Positions 35,801 to 47,100 of a stretch of DNA of 64,000 nt are shown here, one piece after another. Position 1 is the stretch's first letter; every line of letters starts with the position of its first letter. This DNA is from Ischnura elegans. Lineage: Eukaryota; Arthropoda; Insecta; Odonata; Coenagrionidae. Below the pieces are notes generated by a model. That model ran no database searches and was not told the DNA's origin. It saw only the letters and a list, made by a program, of their open reading frames with translations. The DNA lies in contig NC_060251.1 of assembly GCF_921293095.1 (NCBI RefSeq), positions 55,197,585-55,261,584 of the forward strand, read 5' to 3'. The position numbers and the translations under genes were made by a program.

Positions 35801-37241
35801 AGCCTAACATTTGTGATAATCACGGCACAAGTACATAATAGAATATGAATAGCTGTATGGAACTCATATAAATAGCCCACATAAGACATCAAGAGAGTTC
35901 AGGGAAATAATATGTTTACACAAGAATGATGTTTCAAGAGATGAAATAAATGCCACATGCATTAATGCTTCTTATTGTGTACGAGGAATTTAGCTCTTTA
36001 TTAAATTATTTAGGAGGAAACGATGGATGAAAAAGGTCGATGAATCCAGTTTTTGCTTTGAAGTAGATGATATATAAAAAATGCATGCACAAGAGGACTA
36101 GTCAATACAAATGTGTAAAACCTAATGGTTGTTTCCAAAAGCAAGGTAATCACAAATGATAAACCCATTAACATCCAACACTACCTTTGTTACCAGCTGG
36201 TAGTGTATGCCTATACCTGACTTAAATAATATTTTCCATGGACTTTTAGAAAAATCAATAATCGAAGCCCAACAATTTGAACAAGTATTGAAGTATGAAT
36301 TCGATAACGAAAAATCTGTCATTCGACAGTCATAGTTAAACCTATAATTTCATTTTGCCCCTTAAAAAGTTGGATCGTCACACATTGCATTTCTATGTTC
36401 ATGCGTTAACAGATTAACTGTTTTCGTTACTGTTGTTGTAATTATTATTACATTTTCGGCGGTGGAATTACTGGTCAACAGTTTTTCACCATTATAATAT
36501 TAGCCCTTTAGTCGTACTTTCAGCAGAGTCACTGTATCGTGTAGCCAGTATTACAGACATTATGAGCACAAGGAAAATCAAATAATTCCATATTTTCAGT
36601 CCAGGAAGACCAAAATCAAAATGCTTAGAGCTATGGAAATGCGGGCATTTCCAGAACCCAATTCTTTTCGATTGAATGTTGCGTGGGTTTTCGGGACCCC
36701 AATTTATAAGGTAAACCAGGCGAAAGTGGGCATATTTTGCCATAATGAATACAAGAAGAGTGTACCTCTTTTCCTCATTGATGTCCCTCAATCTTCTTCC
36801 ACTCAAGTCTCGACAGGCCTCACGGTTGGTTGTCTTCTCAATTTGGGCCCCGATTGCCCGCAGCATTGAACCAAATCCTATGAAACGATATAATATTAAA
36901 AAGGGAAATGCACAAATTTCAGTCAATCGAATGAAAATTAAAAGTACCTCCTTTTCCTCCACGAAGGCGAGGAACTGCATGAATGACTCCATCGTTGATT
37001 TCATCCGAAGGGTCGACACGTTTTCCATTACGGACATAGTAGAAGTCTTCAACATTACCCTAGATAACATACATGGAAAATCAATAACAAAAAAAACTCA
37101 ATTTCACTTAAACTGTTAACATGTTGAATATTGGCTACTCACAGTGTATTCTGGTAGAATTCCATCTAATATTTCAACGTTAACTTGTGGTTCCGTTAAA
37201 ACAACTGTCTTTTTCAAGTGGCTTATGTATAAAAGGAGCAT
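32817..37241 (-). CDS. SDE2: SDE2 homologue, ubiquitin-fold precursor (splicing / replication-stress factor)
   Basis: Coding exons in transcript order: 37143-37241, 36948-37059, 36766-36877, 34811-34980, 33786-33882, 32817-33114; 888 nt, 295 residues. Residues 1-70 form the ubiquitin-like domain ([31 protein letters not shown]) ending in PRLRGGKGG, where the family is cleaved after the first GG. Then comes the Sde2 core: [49 protein letters not shown] and a charged helix, [14 protein letters not shown], followed by [10 protein letters not shown] and an acidic serine-rich tail ([16 protein letters not shown]). In fungi the released C-terminal part joins the spliceosome; in humans SDE2 limits replication stress with PCNA (family knowledge). 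Human SDE2 is about 451 residues and ends in a SAP-like domain; none is visible here or between here and WDR3. Start chosen as the ATG giving an exact frame into the Ubl. Identity is secure. Confidence 0.95.
33115..36765 (-). other. SDE2 introns 3-5
   Basis: Introns between exons 3-4 (34981-36765), 4-5 (33883-34810) and 5-6 (33115-33785). The foldback at 35163-35323 is the only structured element I recognise. A G-rich stretch near 34265-34330 could be a degraded hAT-like fragment. The remainder is plain AT-rich sequence. Confidence 0.5.
35163..35323. repeat. Foldback repeat with hammerhead-like core (SDE2 intron 3)
   Basis: Arms about 35163-35222 and 35257-35323 are diverged inverted copies (landmarks CATTGTCATTTT, GGCGTTTCA). 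On the minus strand at 35218-35248: CTGAGGA, an ACC/GGT hairpin, then GAAACGCC and an ATC triplet. Same organisation as the WDR3 intron foldbacks. Confidence 0.6.
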
Positions 37242-38132
37242 ATTTGAAAATATTTTTCCACCACAATTATTGCCACTTTCATAAATACTCTACACTCTTT
37301 AGTAATGTAAACTCTATGGCCACTTTTTAAGCAAGTTGACGAGGATCGCTTAAATTTCTTCAGTTGTTCGAAAAAACTTCATAACATAGGTGGCGCCTGG
37401 ATACGTTTTGTTTTCACTGCAAATGAGGCCAAGGGGGCGGGGACGGCGAATGATGATGAGGATGATGAGCAGTGTAAAAATAGTGGGATGAGCGTACAAT
37501 ATGGGCGATGTGGGTTTCCGAAGTGTGTCAATGAATGCATGCAACGTAATGAGGACCTAGTAGGTTTTTTCCATCGGTGCCTACTCCTGTTAATGCACCA
37601 TGGAATAAATGCAATTGCTTCCAATCGGAGGCATCTGTAACTAATGTTTCATCGAACTGCTATTTATAGCTACCTGCTTTGGAGTTACCTCCAATGTCAT
37701 CTCACTCTATCATTTATTTATTATTTTCATTAAATCGCTATATACTCGTCGTTATAACATACATTTTTGCCTCTAAGCCAACGTAACAGAATTTAGAATT
37801 CGTTTAAATTTGGAAGAGTAATCAAAATCCAGAGATTTATCCTTCTTCGCAGATTCTCTTCTTCAAATATGACACATTCTCTTCTTATCTCGCGATGTAG
37901 AGCTGTAGGAACACTTGTTTTGATAACATATCATGTGTTTGCAAGTGGCTCCGTGGCTCCAATGCGGTGGTTTGCGAGCCTACCACGCAGAGGAACGAAT
38001 GAAACGACATGAGCGTTCCAAGTTTTCCTGCAATGATATCATCAGGGTTGGGCGTTGTGATGTGACGCTTTATATTGATACGGTGTTCTATTCTCTCGAG
38101 ATTTTCGTGTATCTATACATATTTGCAGAAAA
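37242..38132. promoter_or_regulatory. Shared upstream region of SDE2 and the CIN85/cindr gene
   Basis: 891 bases between divergent start codons. It must hold both promoters and both 5' UTRs. It includes a GC-richer patch with GATGATGAGGATGATGAG near 37450. No TATA box was recognised. No transposon was seen. Confidence 0.45.
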
Positions 38133-41100
38133 ATGGGTAATTTTTAAGATGTAGTTGTACATGAAGCTTAATTTTTAAGGATTTAAATGTATTTGCATTG
38201 CAACCGATTTGTTTATATGTCCCCAGCTGGACGGTATTATGTGCGTAAACTTGGCTTGTTTATTGTTGTGGACTTAATCGCATTGATTTAATCTCTTGGA
38301 TGTGATATTTTTCGCTATTTTTATTTGACGGGGAATTACTTATAATTATTATAGCGAGGAGTTTTCTCAATATTGATCTTAATTGGTTGACTTTTCGTGT
38401 GTCAACATTGCAACCCGTTTCCCATCATTGCAAAAGCAGTAAATAATACATATAGGCGTTTGGGTATTGTCTCAAATTATGGGCATTACTCAGTGCCGTG
38501 ATATGTTACCACTGGAATAGAGTATCTAGCTCTTTGCAAATATTCGACGCTGATCCGTATCTTTTATTCACTCGACACCTCCGGAATTGCTTATTGAATA
38601 CGCTAGGCAATTGCCGATTTCTAATCAAGTTTGCCGAGAAATGAATAAATACATGTTTATGTTATGATTGTATTAATCGTCTTTTTAAAACTTTTTGACG
38701 GTGAAATTTGGTTACTGTGATGAGTCGTGCGTATTTTACTTTGAAGTAAATGTTCATTGATGGAATCAATAGTACTACCTTTATCTTTTGCATTAAAAAT
38801 ATTTGTACCGACCTATGTTTTGAAAACATTTACGGCTTTAGCAGACTACTGTCGAGACTTATTGAATAAGTTGTTGAGACGAATGAAAATATATGTTTGG
38901 ATGGATAATCTATAAGTTACATTTGTTAGTTTTCTCCACAATTTTTTAAATCTTGAGAAGTGTTTTTGACCATTTTTAGTGTAAAATCACGTCACTAAAA
39001 AATCGTGAATGTATTTACTTGTCCTTGAATAATTCAACCTATCACCGTAGTAAATTAAGTTTTAATATGCGGGTAATACATAGAAATGTTTCATTTCAGT
39101 GGAGGCCCTTGTGGAATTTGATTACGCTGCTCAAGCTCCAGATGAGCTCACACTAAAGAAAGGAGATATAATCACTGCCATAAAGACCGAACCTGGGAAT
39201 GGTTGGTGGGAAGGAAGCCTCAAAGGTCGCAGAGGCTTGTTTCCTGACAATTTTGTCAAGGTTTGACATTTTATATTTTTAATTAATTATTTTTAGCTTA
39301 ATTTTTTAAACTATTATGCATCTTAAGTACAAGTGTTGATTTATTTAGCTAGTTTCCCGAGATTAAAGAAATATTAGTTATTTGTGTAATAAAATGATCT
39401 CTGATAAATAATTTGTCTTGAAGTTGTTGTGAACCGGTAGTGGAAACAATAAGGGGTCGTGATCAGTTGAATATTCCAAGAACTGGAAGCTCGTTACCAT
39501 GAAACAAGACTAACAAAAAACGTGGAAGGGGACTTAAAGAGGTTATACTTAATACTAATAAGGAATAACTGCTATTCTGGGTAAGGACAATGAGGTAAGT
39601 TACCTCATTGTTCTTACCCAGAAATGTTGTGAAAATAGTTCTTTGCTTGTTTAACAGGAATCCCTCAAGGCCTTGAGACAGCAAATGCATTAACTACTTT
39701 TAATAGTATTTCCACTTGATAACTCTGCTTAAAATAAGCAACTATCATTTGTTCTCATTGGTGAAGAGATGTGAGAAAAAAGAAGAAATTGCCAGACACA
39801 GTGCTGGCCGACAGACGTGAGACCTTTAATGATGAACAAATATTGTGTTCATTTGTAGAATTTATGGACTTCAGGATTTAAAGAAATACTTCCTTTGCAA
39901 TTCTGGTATTGAGCTTTCCGTTTTATTCAGTCAAGTAAGACAGCAGTGTAACAACTACAATGAACATGATATTCATAGAAACAGCTAAAGCTTTAAATTG
40001 TAAGATCAACATCATTAAATGTGTTATAGATTTTCGGTGAAAATAAAGGATTCAATTTTAATCCAAACTATAGCATAATGAAAAACATGATTAATAACTG
40101 ACAATGAGTAGTCATCCTCCACACTCAACGTATATTCTTAAAGCTTCACGTGTAATAATGTGGTTTAATAGAACACAGATCAATGCCCCAATCACTTATG
40201 GAGGTCATTTATCGGTCATGGAATCAATTATTTAATATTGATAACTTTTTAAAATATATATTACCAATGGAACAGTGCTTGCTATTTACTGAGCTTGTGC
40301 TTCCTTGCTATTTACTGAGATCTGGGAGAAGTAAAACTTAGCTGCCTAATTAAAATTATTTCAAATGACCTGGCGGCTTGGAAGGGTGGAAATGGTGGAT
40401 AGGATCAGCATTAGTCCAGTCAAATGGTCTTGGAATAGATTCCATTTGGAAGCTCATGACCCCTAAATATGCTGAATGGCTGTGAGTGAAGGGGAGGTTT
40501 CATGTGGGTAACTTGGAGGAGAAAGAGAGAAAGGTGACCTATGCCATCAGAATGGTGACCTATGCCATTAAGAAGAGATAGATAATCACCCTTGGGTGAT
40601 GTTTAGAAGAGATTTATGAATTCTGCCTGTGCCTGCTATGAGATCGTTACTTTGCACCCAAAATCGCCATCAATGAAATAAATTCTCACTATTTTAGAAA
40701 GAAAAGTGTCAATATCCTCCCTCTTTTCATGAGTTGGTATCATCATCAGGATTTTGGTTCCGTAATTTGTCCTGGGAGAACCATTCATTGAGGGAAGAAA
40801 TAATTGACAGGAGAGTAAACAACAATGAACCCTGCGAGGCCCAGTACAGATTAGCAAAAGTTTGTAATGTCATCAACTCATCTGTGTAAGGCCATGAATT
40901 TTTCACGGGGAATAGAGAAGTAGGTGATATACCAAGAAGCATAGAAATATGTACCTGTCTCTTCATCAGTCAAACTCTATCACAATTGTGAGAAATGGCT
41001 CTTGCCAAACTGTACTAAACCCCTATTTGTAGCTGTTCACACAATATTAGAATGGACATGCATGCACTACTTAAAGTGGTGAAATTCTATGACATTTCAA

Positions 41101-44100
41101 TTAAAGACTTCGTAATGTTCTGCCACTTGAATTATTTTCCTGGCTGGATTTATTAGAGGAGTAAAAAGGGCCTAATGAGATCAGCTGTATGGTATTGGAA
41201 GGCAACAAGGTCTATTTTGTAAACACATACTTCCTAAAATAAACTTCGTTCTCAAGGATCACAAAGCTGAAGATTTATGAAATCCCAATGAGACCAGAAG
41301 TTATGGTGCTGAAGTGAGAACTCTGTCAAAATATGGTGAAGAAAGATTACTGGAGGGATCTATTGTTCAATGTAAGACAGAGACAGTGAGGGTGAGGAGG
41401 AACATGGTGATAAATGAACTTATAGAAGAGAAGGACGTAGTAAGATTCTCTTAGGTATTAAAGGTGGCAATGGTGGTTCATCTGAGAAGAATGGAAATTT
41501 AAAGAATGACAAAATAGAGTGCTATCCTATTTTTTTTAATTTCCTAAATCGAAAGATTATTACTCCTGGAGTACGTACTTAACGTTTTTGGATTTTTAAA
41601 ACACAATATGTATTTTTTGCAATTAAATAAAAAGTGAAAATTTTCAAGCATGCGAAAACGCGATGGGTAAGTATGAATGCTGGGAAAAGCCCATGTGGCA
41701 TCATTCTGGTTCTGGCTGCCGCTGTGTGGGGCCACCTTGGTGTGAGGTTATGAGCGCTGCAACGATGTAGGCTGCTAACAGCTAGCTCTTGGCTTAAATA
41801 AGGATTATTAATACCCTGTCAAATGAAGGAAACTCTCCGACCACAGCTAATTTTAATTGGTGATTATTGCGAGATGTTTCCCTGATGTCTGTGCCTCTTG
41901 TATGCAATGGTAATCTCAGGCAACTTAGAATTGCTGACTACTCGTATAGCATCTGGGCCCCTGTGACGCCACGTGGAGTGGCATTGCATGGCAGCCTATG
42001 TGGCCTTTTTTAAATGAGGTTAAAATTGACCATTAACATTCGTCTATACTGGGGCTTCTAAAACTAAATAATTTGTATATTATGAATACACTAATGGTGG
42101 GTAACGAATCGCAATCAATGCCTTTCGTTTTCTTTGATGAAGGAAACTACCCTATTATGGTGGATGGCTAGATTTTAAAGTAGTTGAGATGAGAGGTAGA
42201 CTGTGGAAGGATGGCCTTAGGGTGCTGAATAAGACTTCCAAGCAATGGGAGTCGTTAGATGAAGGGAGAGAGCACGAAGAAGGGCTGAACAGAGATGCCT
42301 ATATTAAAGCTTGCAATTACTTGTATGGGTTGGGGAAATGCAGGGTGGAGAAAAGTTATTTCACGAAATTTTAATCCTGGATAGCTGATGCCAACGGAAA
42401 CCAAAATTACTGTTGGTGTTTAGGTTGAAAACGCACCATTTTTAAATTACAGAAACTTTGAGCCAAGAGCTCTGATTGGCTGTGATTTTGCCCTATTGCT
42501 AGATGCCTTAGATACATCATGATCATTGGCGGACAAAGAATTTGAAGTTGTGAATGCCTAGAGCATGCAGTAACAAGGCAAACTCACAGCCAGTGTGAGT
42601 GCTTGGCTCAAAGTTTCTGTAGTTTAAAAATGGTAAGTTTCCAACCTAACCGTAATTGGTAATTTTGGTTACCACTGGCATCAGCTATCGAGGGTTAAAA
42701 TTTCGTGATTTACTTTTTCTCCACCCTGCATATCAGGTTTTAGAATTTGTGAAGTGTTTAATTCACGTGATTGGGTTTCAGTGCTGACATATCAGCATCA
42801 TGTAGAAGATCCTCCTTATTTTCATGCTCTTTACCCCTCATTTCTCTTTTTCTTCCCCTTCCGTTCAATAGTAACTATACGTACAAATTGGCTCTGCCAT
42901 GTACTGCTTGTTACCTGAAGATGGTCTATCAATATTGAAATCCACATCAAAGTACATGTTTTATTTTGTGGAAGAAATAACCTCATGAATTCAGTTGGAA
43001 CAAATTTGGCTTTATTTTTTGAGAATTCTCAGGATATAAGTTTGATTGCCTAAATAATAAACTGTAGGTCTGTAATGACCATTACTATGTAATTTTTTGT
43101 GTTCCTAATGATAGGTATGGATATTTATATTTTGGTTAATCGCATCTTGATTGAAACTTGATTGTTTTTGGTGAGATGTGGTGGAACCATTCCTTCATAA
43201 ATGAAATAGGCTTTGCAGGTTTATTTAAAGATTTTAGGTTTAGGTTTGACTATAAATGTTAATTTTCAATCTTGAATTTCATTCCAGGTGATTAAAAAAG
43301 ATGCCCCCACAGAATCCCATAAGGATGAAAAGAATGGTGTTGTTCTGAGATCAGGTGAGTTGTTTGCTCGGTGATCTCGTGTTTTACAAAAAATTTGACA
43401 CTTGTCAGTCAAATGCAAATTTGACTGTCCATTAAAAGTGAAATTTTTCTTTTTACCTTTTTTACGTTATGATGTCTATACTTAATGATTGTATAAGTTT
43501 TGCTCTTGTGTTTATCTTTTTTGGCAATTGTATGAATATTTTTTAAAATGAAGTTATACATATTTAGCTGGCTGTGCTTCTGTGTAAAAAAGATTAAAAG
43601 TTTCTTGTTTTTATAATGGTGAGAAAATTGGCGATTCTTTCCATGGTCCATGCCTGCATTTCAATGACTAAGTACGTGAGATGTTAAGAAAATGGCTGAG
43701 ATCAGTCTATTGAACTAAGTGCGAATGTTTTTGAAAAATCTATCTTGCAAGATGTTTTCAGCCCTGTCATTTTACTTTGCTTCAGCCGTTGGAAATTTAG
43801 AAGAGGCAATGCTATACTTTGGTTGAAAACAAGTTTCAGCCAAACTTCTCTTTGTATGCAAGTTTTTAAAGTAAATCATAATAGGGAAATCTATCAAGGT
43901 GAGGATTCAGTCTTGCACAACCCAAGTAATAAAACTAATGACTGAAAAGGCTTAGCTTTACTTATGCCTGGTTTGAAGTCACCTTCTAAATGTTGCTAAT
44001 GCTGTTAACCCAACGAGCACTGCCCCTTTACTCAACCCTATTTGGCTGTATTTTCATCAATAATGTTGCTGCAGCCATTGTTGCACTTATTATTAGAGTG

Positions 44101-47100
44101 ATTGTGATGACTAATGGATGCCTACTAGTCCTTACTTTTACTGCCAGTGATGAGACGTTATTAGTTCAAGAGGAGAAGATGGCTCTTGTGTTCAATAACT
44201 CATTTACGTATTTATTTGTTTTGTGCCACTGTCTAATTTAAAAAATAAAAGTTACTACTTTGATTTCACCATCCTCTTTTGAAGTCCCATGTCATTGATG
44301 TTTGAGATGCATGCGTCTAAATTATTAATGATAAGGTTATGACATGAAAAAGTATTAAATTATAGTAAGCTGTCTTTTCCCCCTTTTTTATGCATGAATT
44401 TCCACTATTTTCCCCTTGTGGTTTATTTTAAACCTTTCACCGATTTAACAATCTCCCATAGCCATGTGTCGATCAGTTAGAAAAACAAGATTTCTTTAGA
44501 GTGGGCTGAAAAATTACTTTTTTTTCAGGAAAGAATTTTCTGTACGCATGAAACATATCTGCTCATATTCGGGTCTCAGACACAAATTTTTTTCAAAATC
44601 AGATAATATTAACCTCTGTCGTCTGAGCCCTTAAGGTTTAATATGTTACAATTTAATATTGGCAAAATTTTGAGACAAACATCTATGGATAAGAGATCAC
44701 TACTACCAAGTATATTTTGGCCTTAACTAATCTTGAGGATATCTTTCAGCATTATATTTGCTGAGTTTGTAGTTTGTGTAAATAATTTTATCATATCGCG
44801 GTTCAAGAGAATGATCAGCAAATGTCAAGTAAAGGGAACCTGTGCACCAGCCAAAATGTCTGTCTGGGTGTGGCATCACTGCAGTAGGGGATACTGAAAA
44901 AACTCAAGCGGGGTCAAAAGATACCTTGTGTTACCTTTACTTTTATGGTAATAAAAAATAATCAAGTCATATTCAAAGTTTACGAAGGTTTTAATTAAAG
45001 TGATTATGTAAAAATATCAGACAATGCCATGTTATGACATAAAAAAGTTAAAACTTTGGTTCTGCAATGTTTGACATTACAGGCAGCCCCTCAAGGGGGG
45101 GGGGGGGGTGCGTGCCCCCTGCACCTCCTATCTGTATCCACCACTGCATCTCTGCACATGTTTCCTTTTGAAAATTGAATTAGCGGTAAATGAACTACAG
45201 TGGAACCTCGTTAAAGCGAGTACGGGCTATAGCGACACTACCGCTATAACGAGAGATAGCCGATGCACCGTCAATTGACCCTATAATAAGCGTGTTAAAA
45301 AATTCGTTTTTACGACACCCTTTTGGTGCTGCCTCTCGCCATAGCGAGGGTTTCACCGCCGGAAGACTTTCATCAAGACTCCTTAACCTCTGTAATTGCT
45401 AGCAATCTGTTAGAAATGAAGTTAATGGAGTGCTCAGTCTCAAATTTATGTGGTAAACTGTCGTTCGATAAATAAGTAGTTAATTTTGGTGAAAATATTG
45501 TGGCATTAGCATTCGCGAATGCTTCATCTTCTTTTGTTCCTCGGACGGCAGAAAGCAGTCGGCAGCATACCCGCACGCCCGTGAGTTGCGTGAAAAGAAA
45601 GCATTTGATGGCAGACACCATGGCCAAAAAAACACCAAACACGTCTAAGCGAGAAAATAAAAATAAAGGTGTAATATGAGAGTGTCGAAATTAATTTATC
45701 TTCCTATTCGCTCTGCAAAATTATAAAAACACAGAAGCGCCCAAGGAATGCAGACGATGAATAGTTATAAGGAGCTTTGTTCGAGTGGTTTTGCCCATTC
45801 AAATCTGCGGGAACTTCTGAGAAAGGGGCTACGCCCAAGCCTAAAGTGGAACATTTCAGGGATAGATTGCGAATCGAGAATTTTAAGAGTGCAGAAGGTT
45901 GATTATACTATTGCGAAGCACCAAAGCGTTATCTCCCCTCATAATTACTGGTCATGCCTGCGGTGTAAACCCGAAGTCGTGGAAGAAAGGACTCCGATCA
46001 TAAGTATCTTTAGAAGTATTCCCCGCGTCATATAACATAGACGAAACGGAACTGTTTTACATACAACTCCCCGACAAAACCCTTGCAGTATGAGGTATTT
46101 CTTGCAATGATGCCTCTAAAGGTAGGTAGTGCGCCTTAGCGATGATGTAGAATGTACGAAGCAATGATACTCAGCGTGAATTGTCCGGATGGACGTATTT
46201 ATTCTCCGTTGCGGATTTACAAAGGTGAACTATTCGCGTCAGTGGTCGGAGTCGTACTGGCGCTCTCTTTTGTCACGTGGGTAGCCGAGCATCCCCTGGT
46301 GGCCGCTGGAAGAACTCGCAGAACAACTAACTCTCGTTTGCAGTGCCGTGGTAAACTCGGTGTATTACTTCAAATACGTCGCGAGCGTAACACTCGAAAA
46401 GAAACTTTTTTTCAACAACGGCAATTTTAATCACATCATTTTTCAAGCTTAGCAAACTTTTTACCGTAGATGATGTAGGTATTACATTATTTGATAGAAA
46501 AAGTCTTCCAAGGCGGGAACGTTATACAACCTTCCACCGTTTTCGCCTGTAGAAACAAATGTAATGCATTATTTCACTTCACTGCCGCTTAACGTACAGA
46601 AACAATAAACATACACCAATGGAAACATTTGAGGCATTAAATAACCACAATACTGTTTTATCAATTAATTTTTGAATTTTCAGTGGAAAATACCAAAATA
46701 ATAGAATGATCACGTAAATGAACTAATTAAGTGCATCGAAAAATGGCTTCGTCGGTTGTGCATTGGCATAATGATTGACGAAACAATGCTTTCCATGATT
46801 TTTATTCAGTGCGGCGCTTATAAATTGTTTGAATAGTTAGTCATTCTTTGAGTAAGGAAATTTAGTGATGCAAAAAAACATCGCCTTTCGTCTGGATTTA
46901 TGCTTACGTTTATCGGATAGATGTTTATCTGTCGCCGCACCACTCCTGTTCCTGTATATCTGTTCGCAACAGGTATATTGGCTATTATTTGCTCCACCTC
47001 CGGTAAAGCGACAATTCGCTATAGCGAGTGTTTATTAGTACACCGTGGGGTGTCGTTATATCGAGGTTGCACTGTAGTTTTCCAAATATTACCCCCTTTT

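Noticed and set aside
36492-37070. 192-residue minus-strand open frame across SDE2 exons
   Set aside because: It reads through introns and is out of frame with the SDE2 Ubl and core, which splice cleanly in other frames.
37379-37624. 81-residue minus frame between SDE2 and cindr
   Set aside because: Upstream of the SDE2 start with no splice link giving a sensible protein; serine run arises from a GATGATGAG repeat.
44430-44645. Possible small element between TTTAAACCTTTCACCG and CTTAAGGTTTAA
   Set aside because: Inverted similarity is limited to about ten bases and no diagnostic duplication was found.
45081-45147. Fifth hAT-type MITE near a long G run
   Set aside because: Ends resemble CAGGC...CCACTG, but it is only about 67 bp and no 8-bp target duplication is present.
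46152-46430. 92-residue frame inside the pogo/Tigger copy as a separate gene
   Set aside because: It is downstream of the decayed transposase catalytic block and has no homology of its own; more likely transposon remnant or chance.
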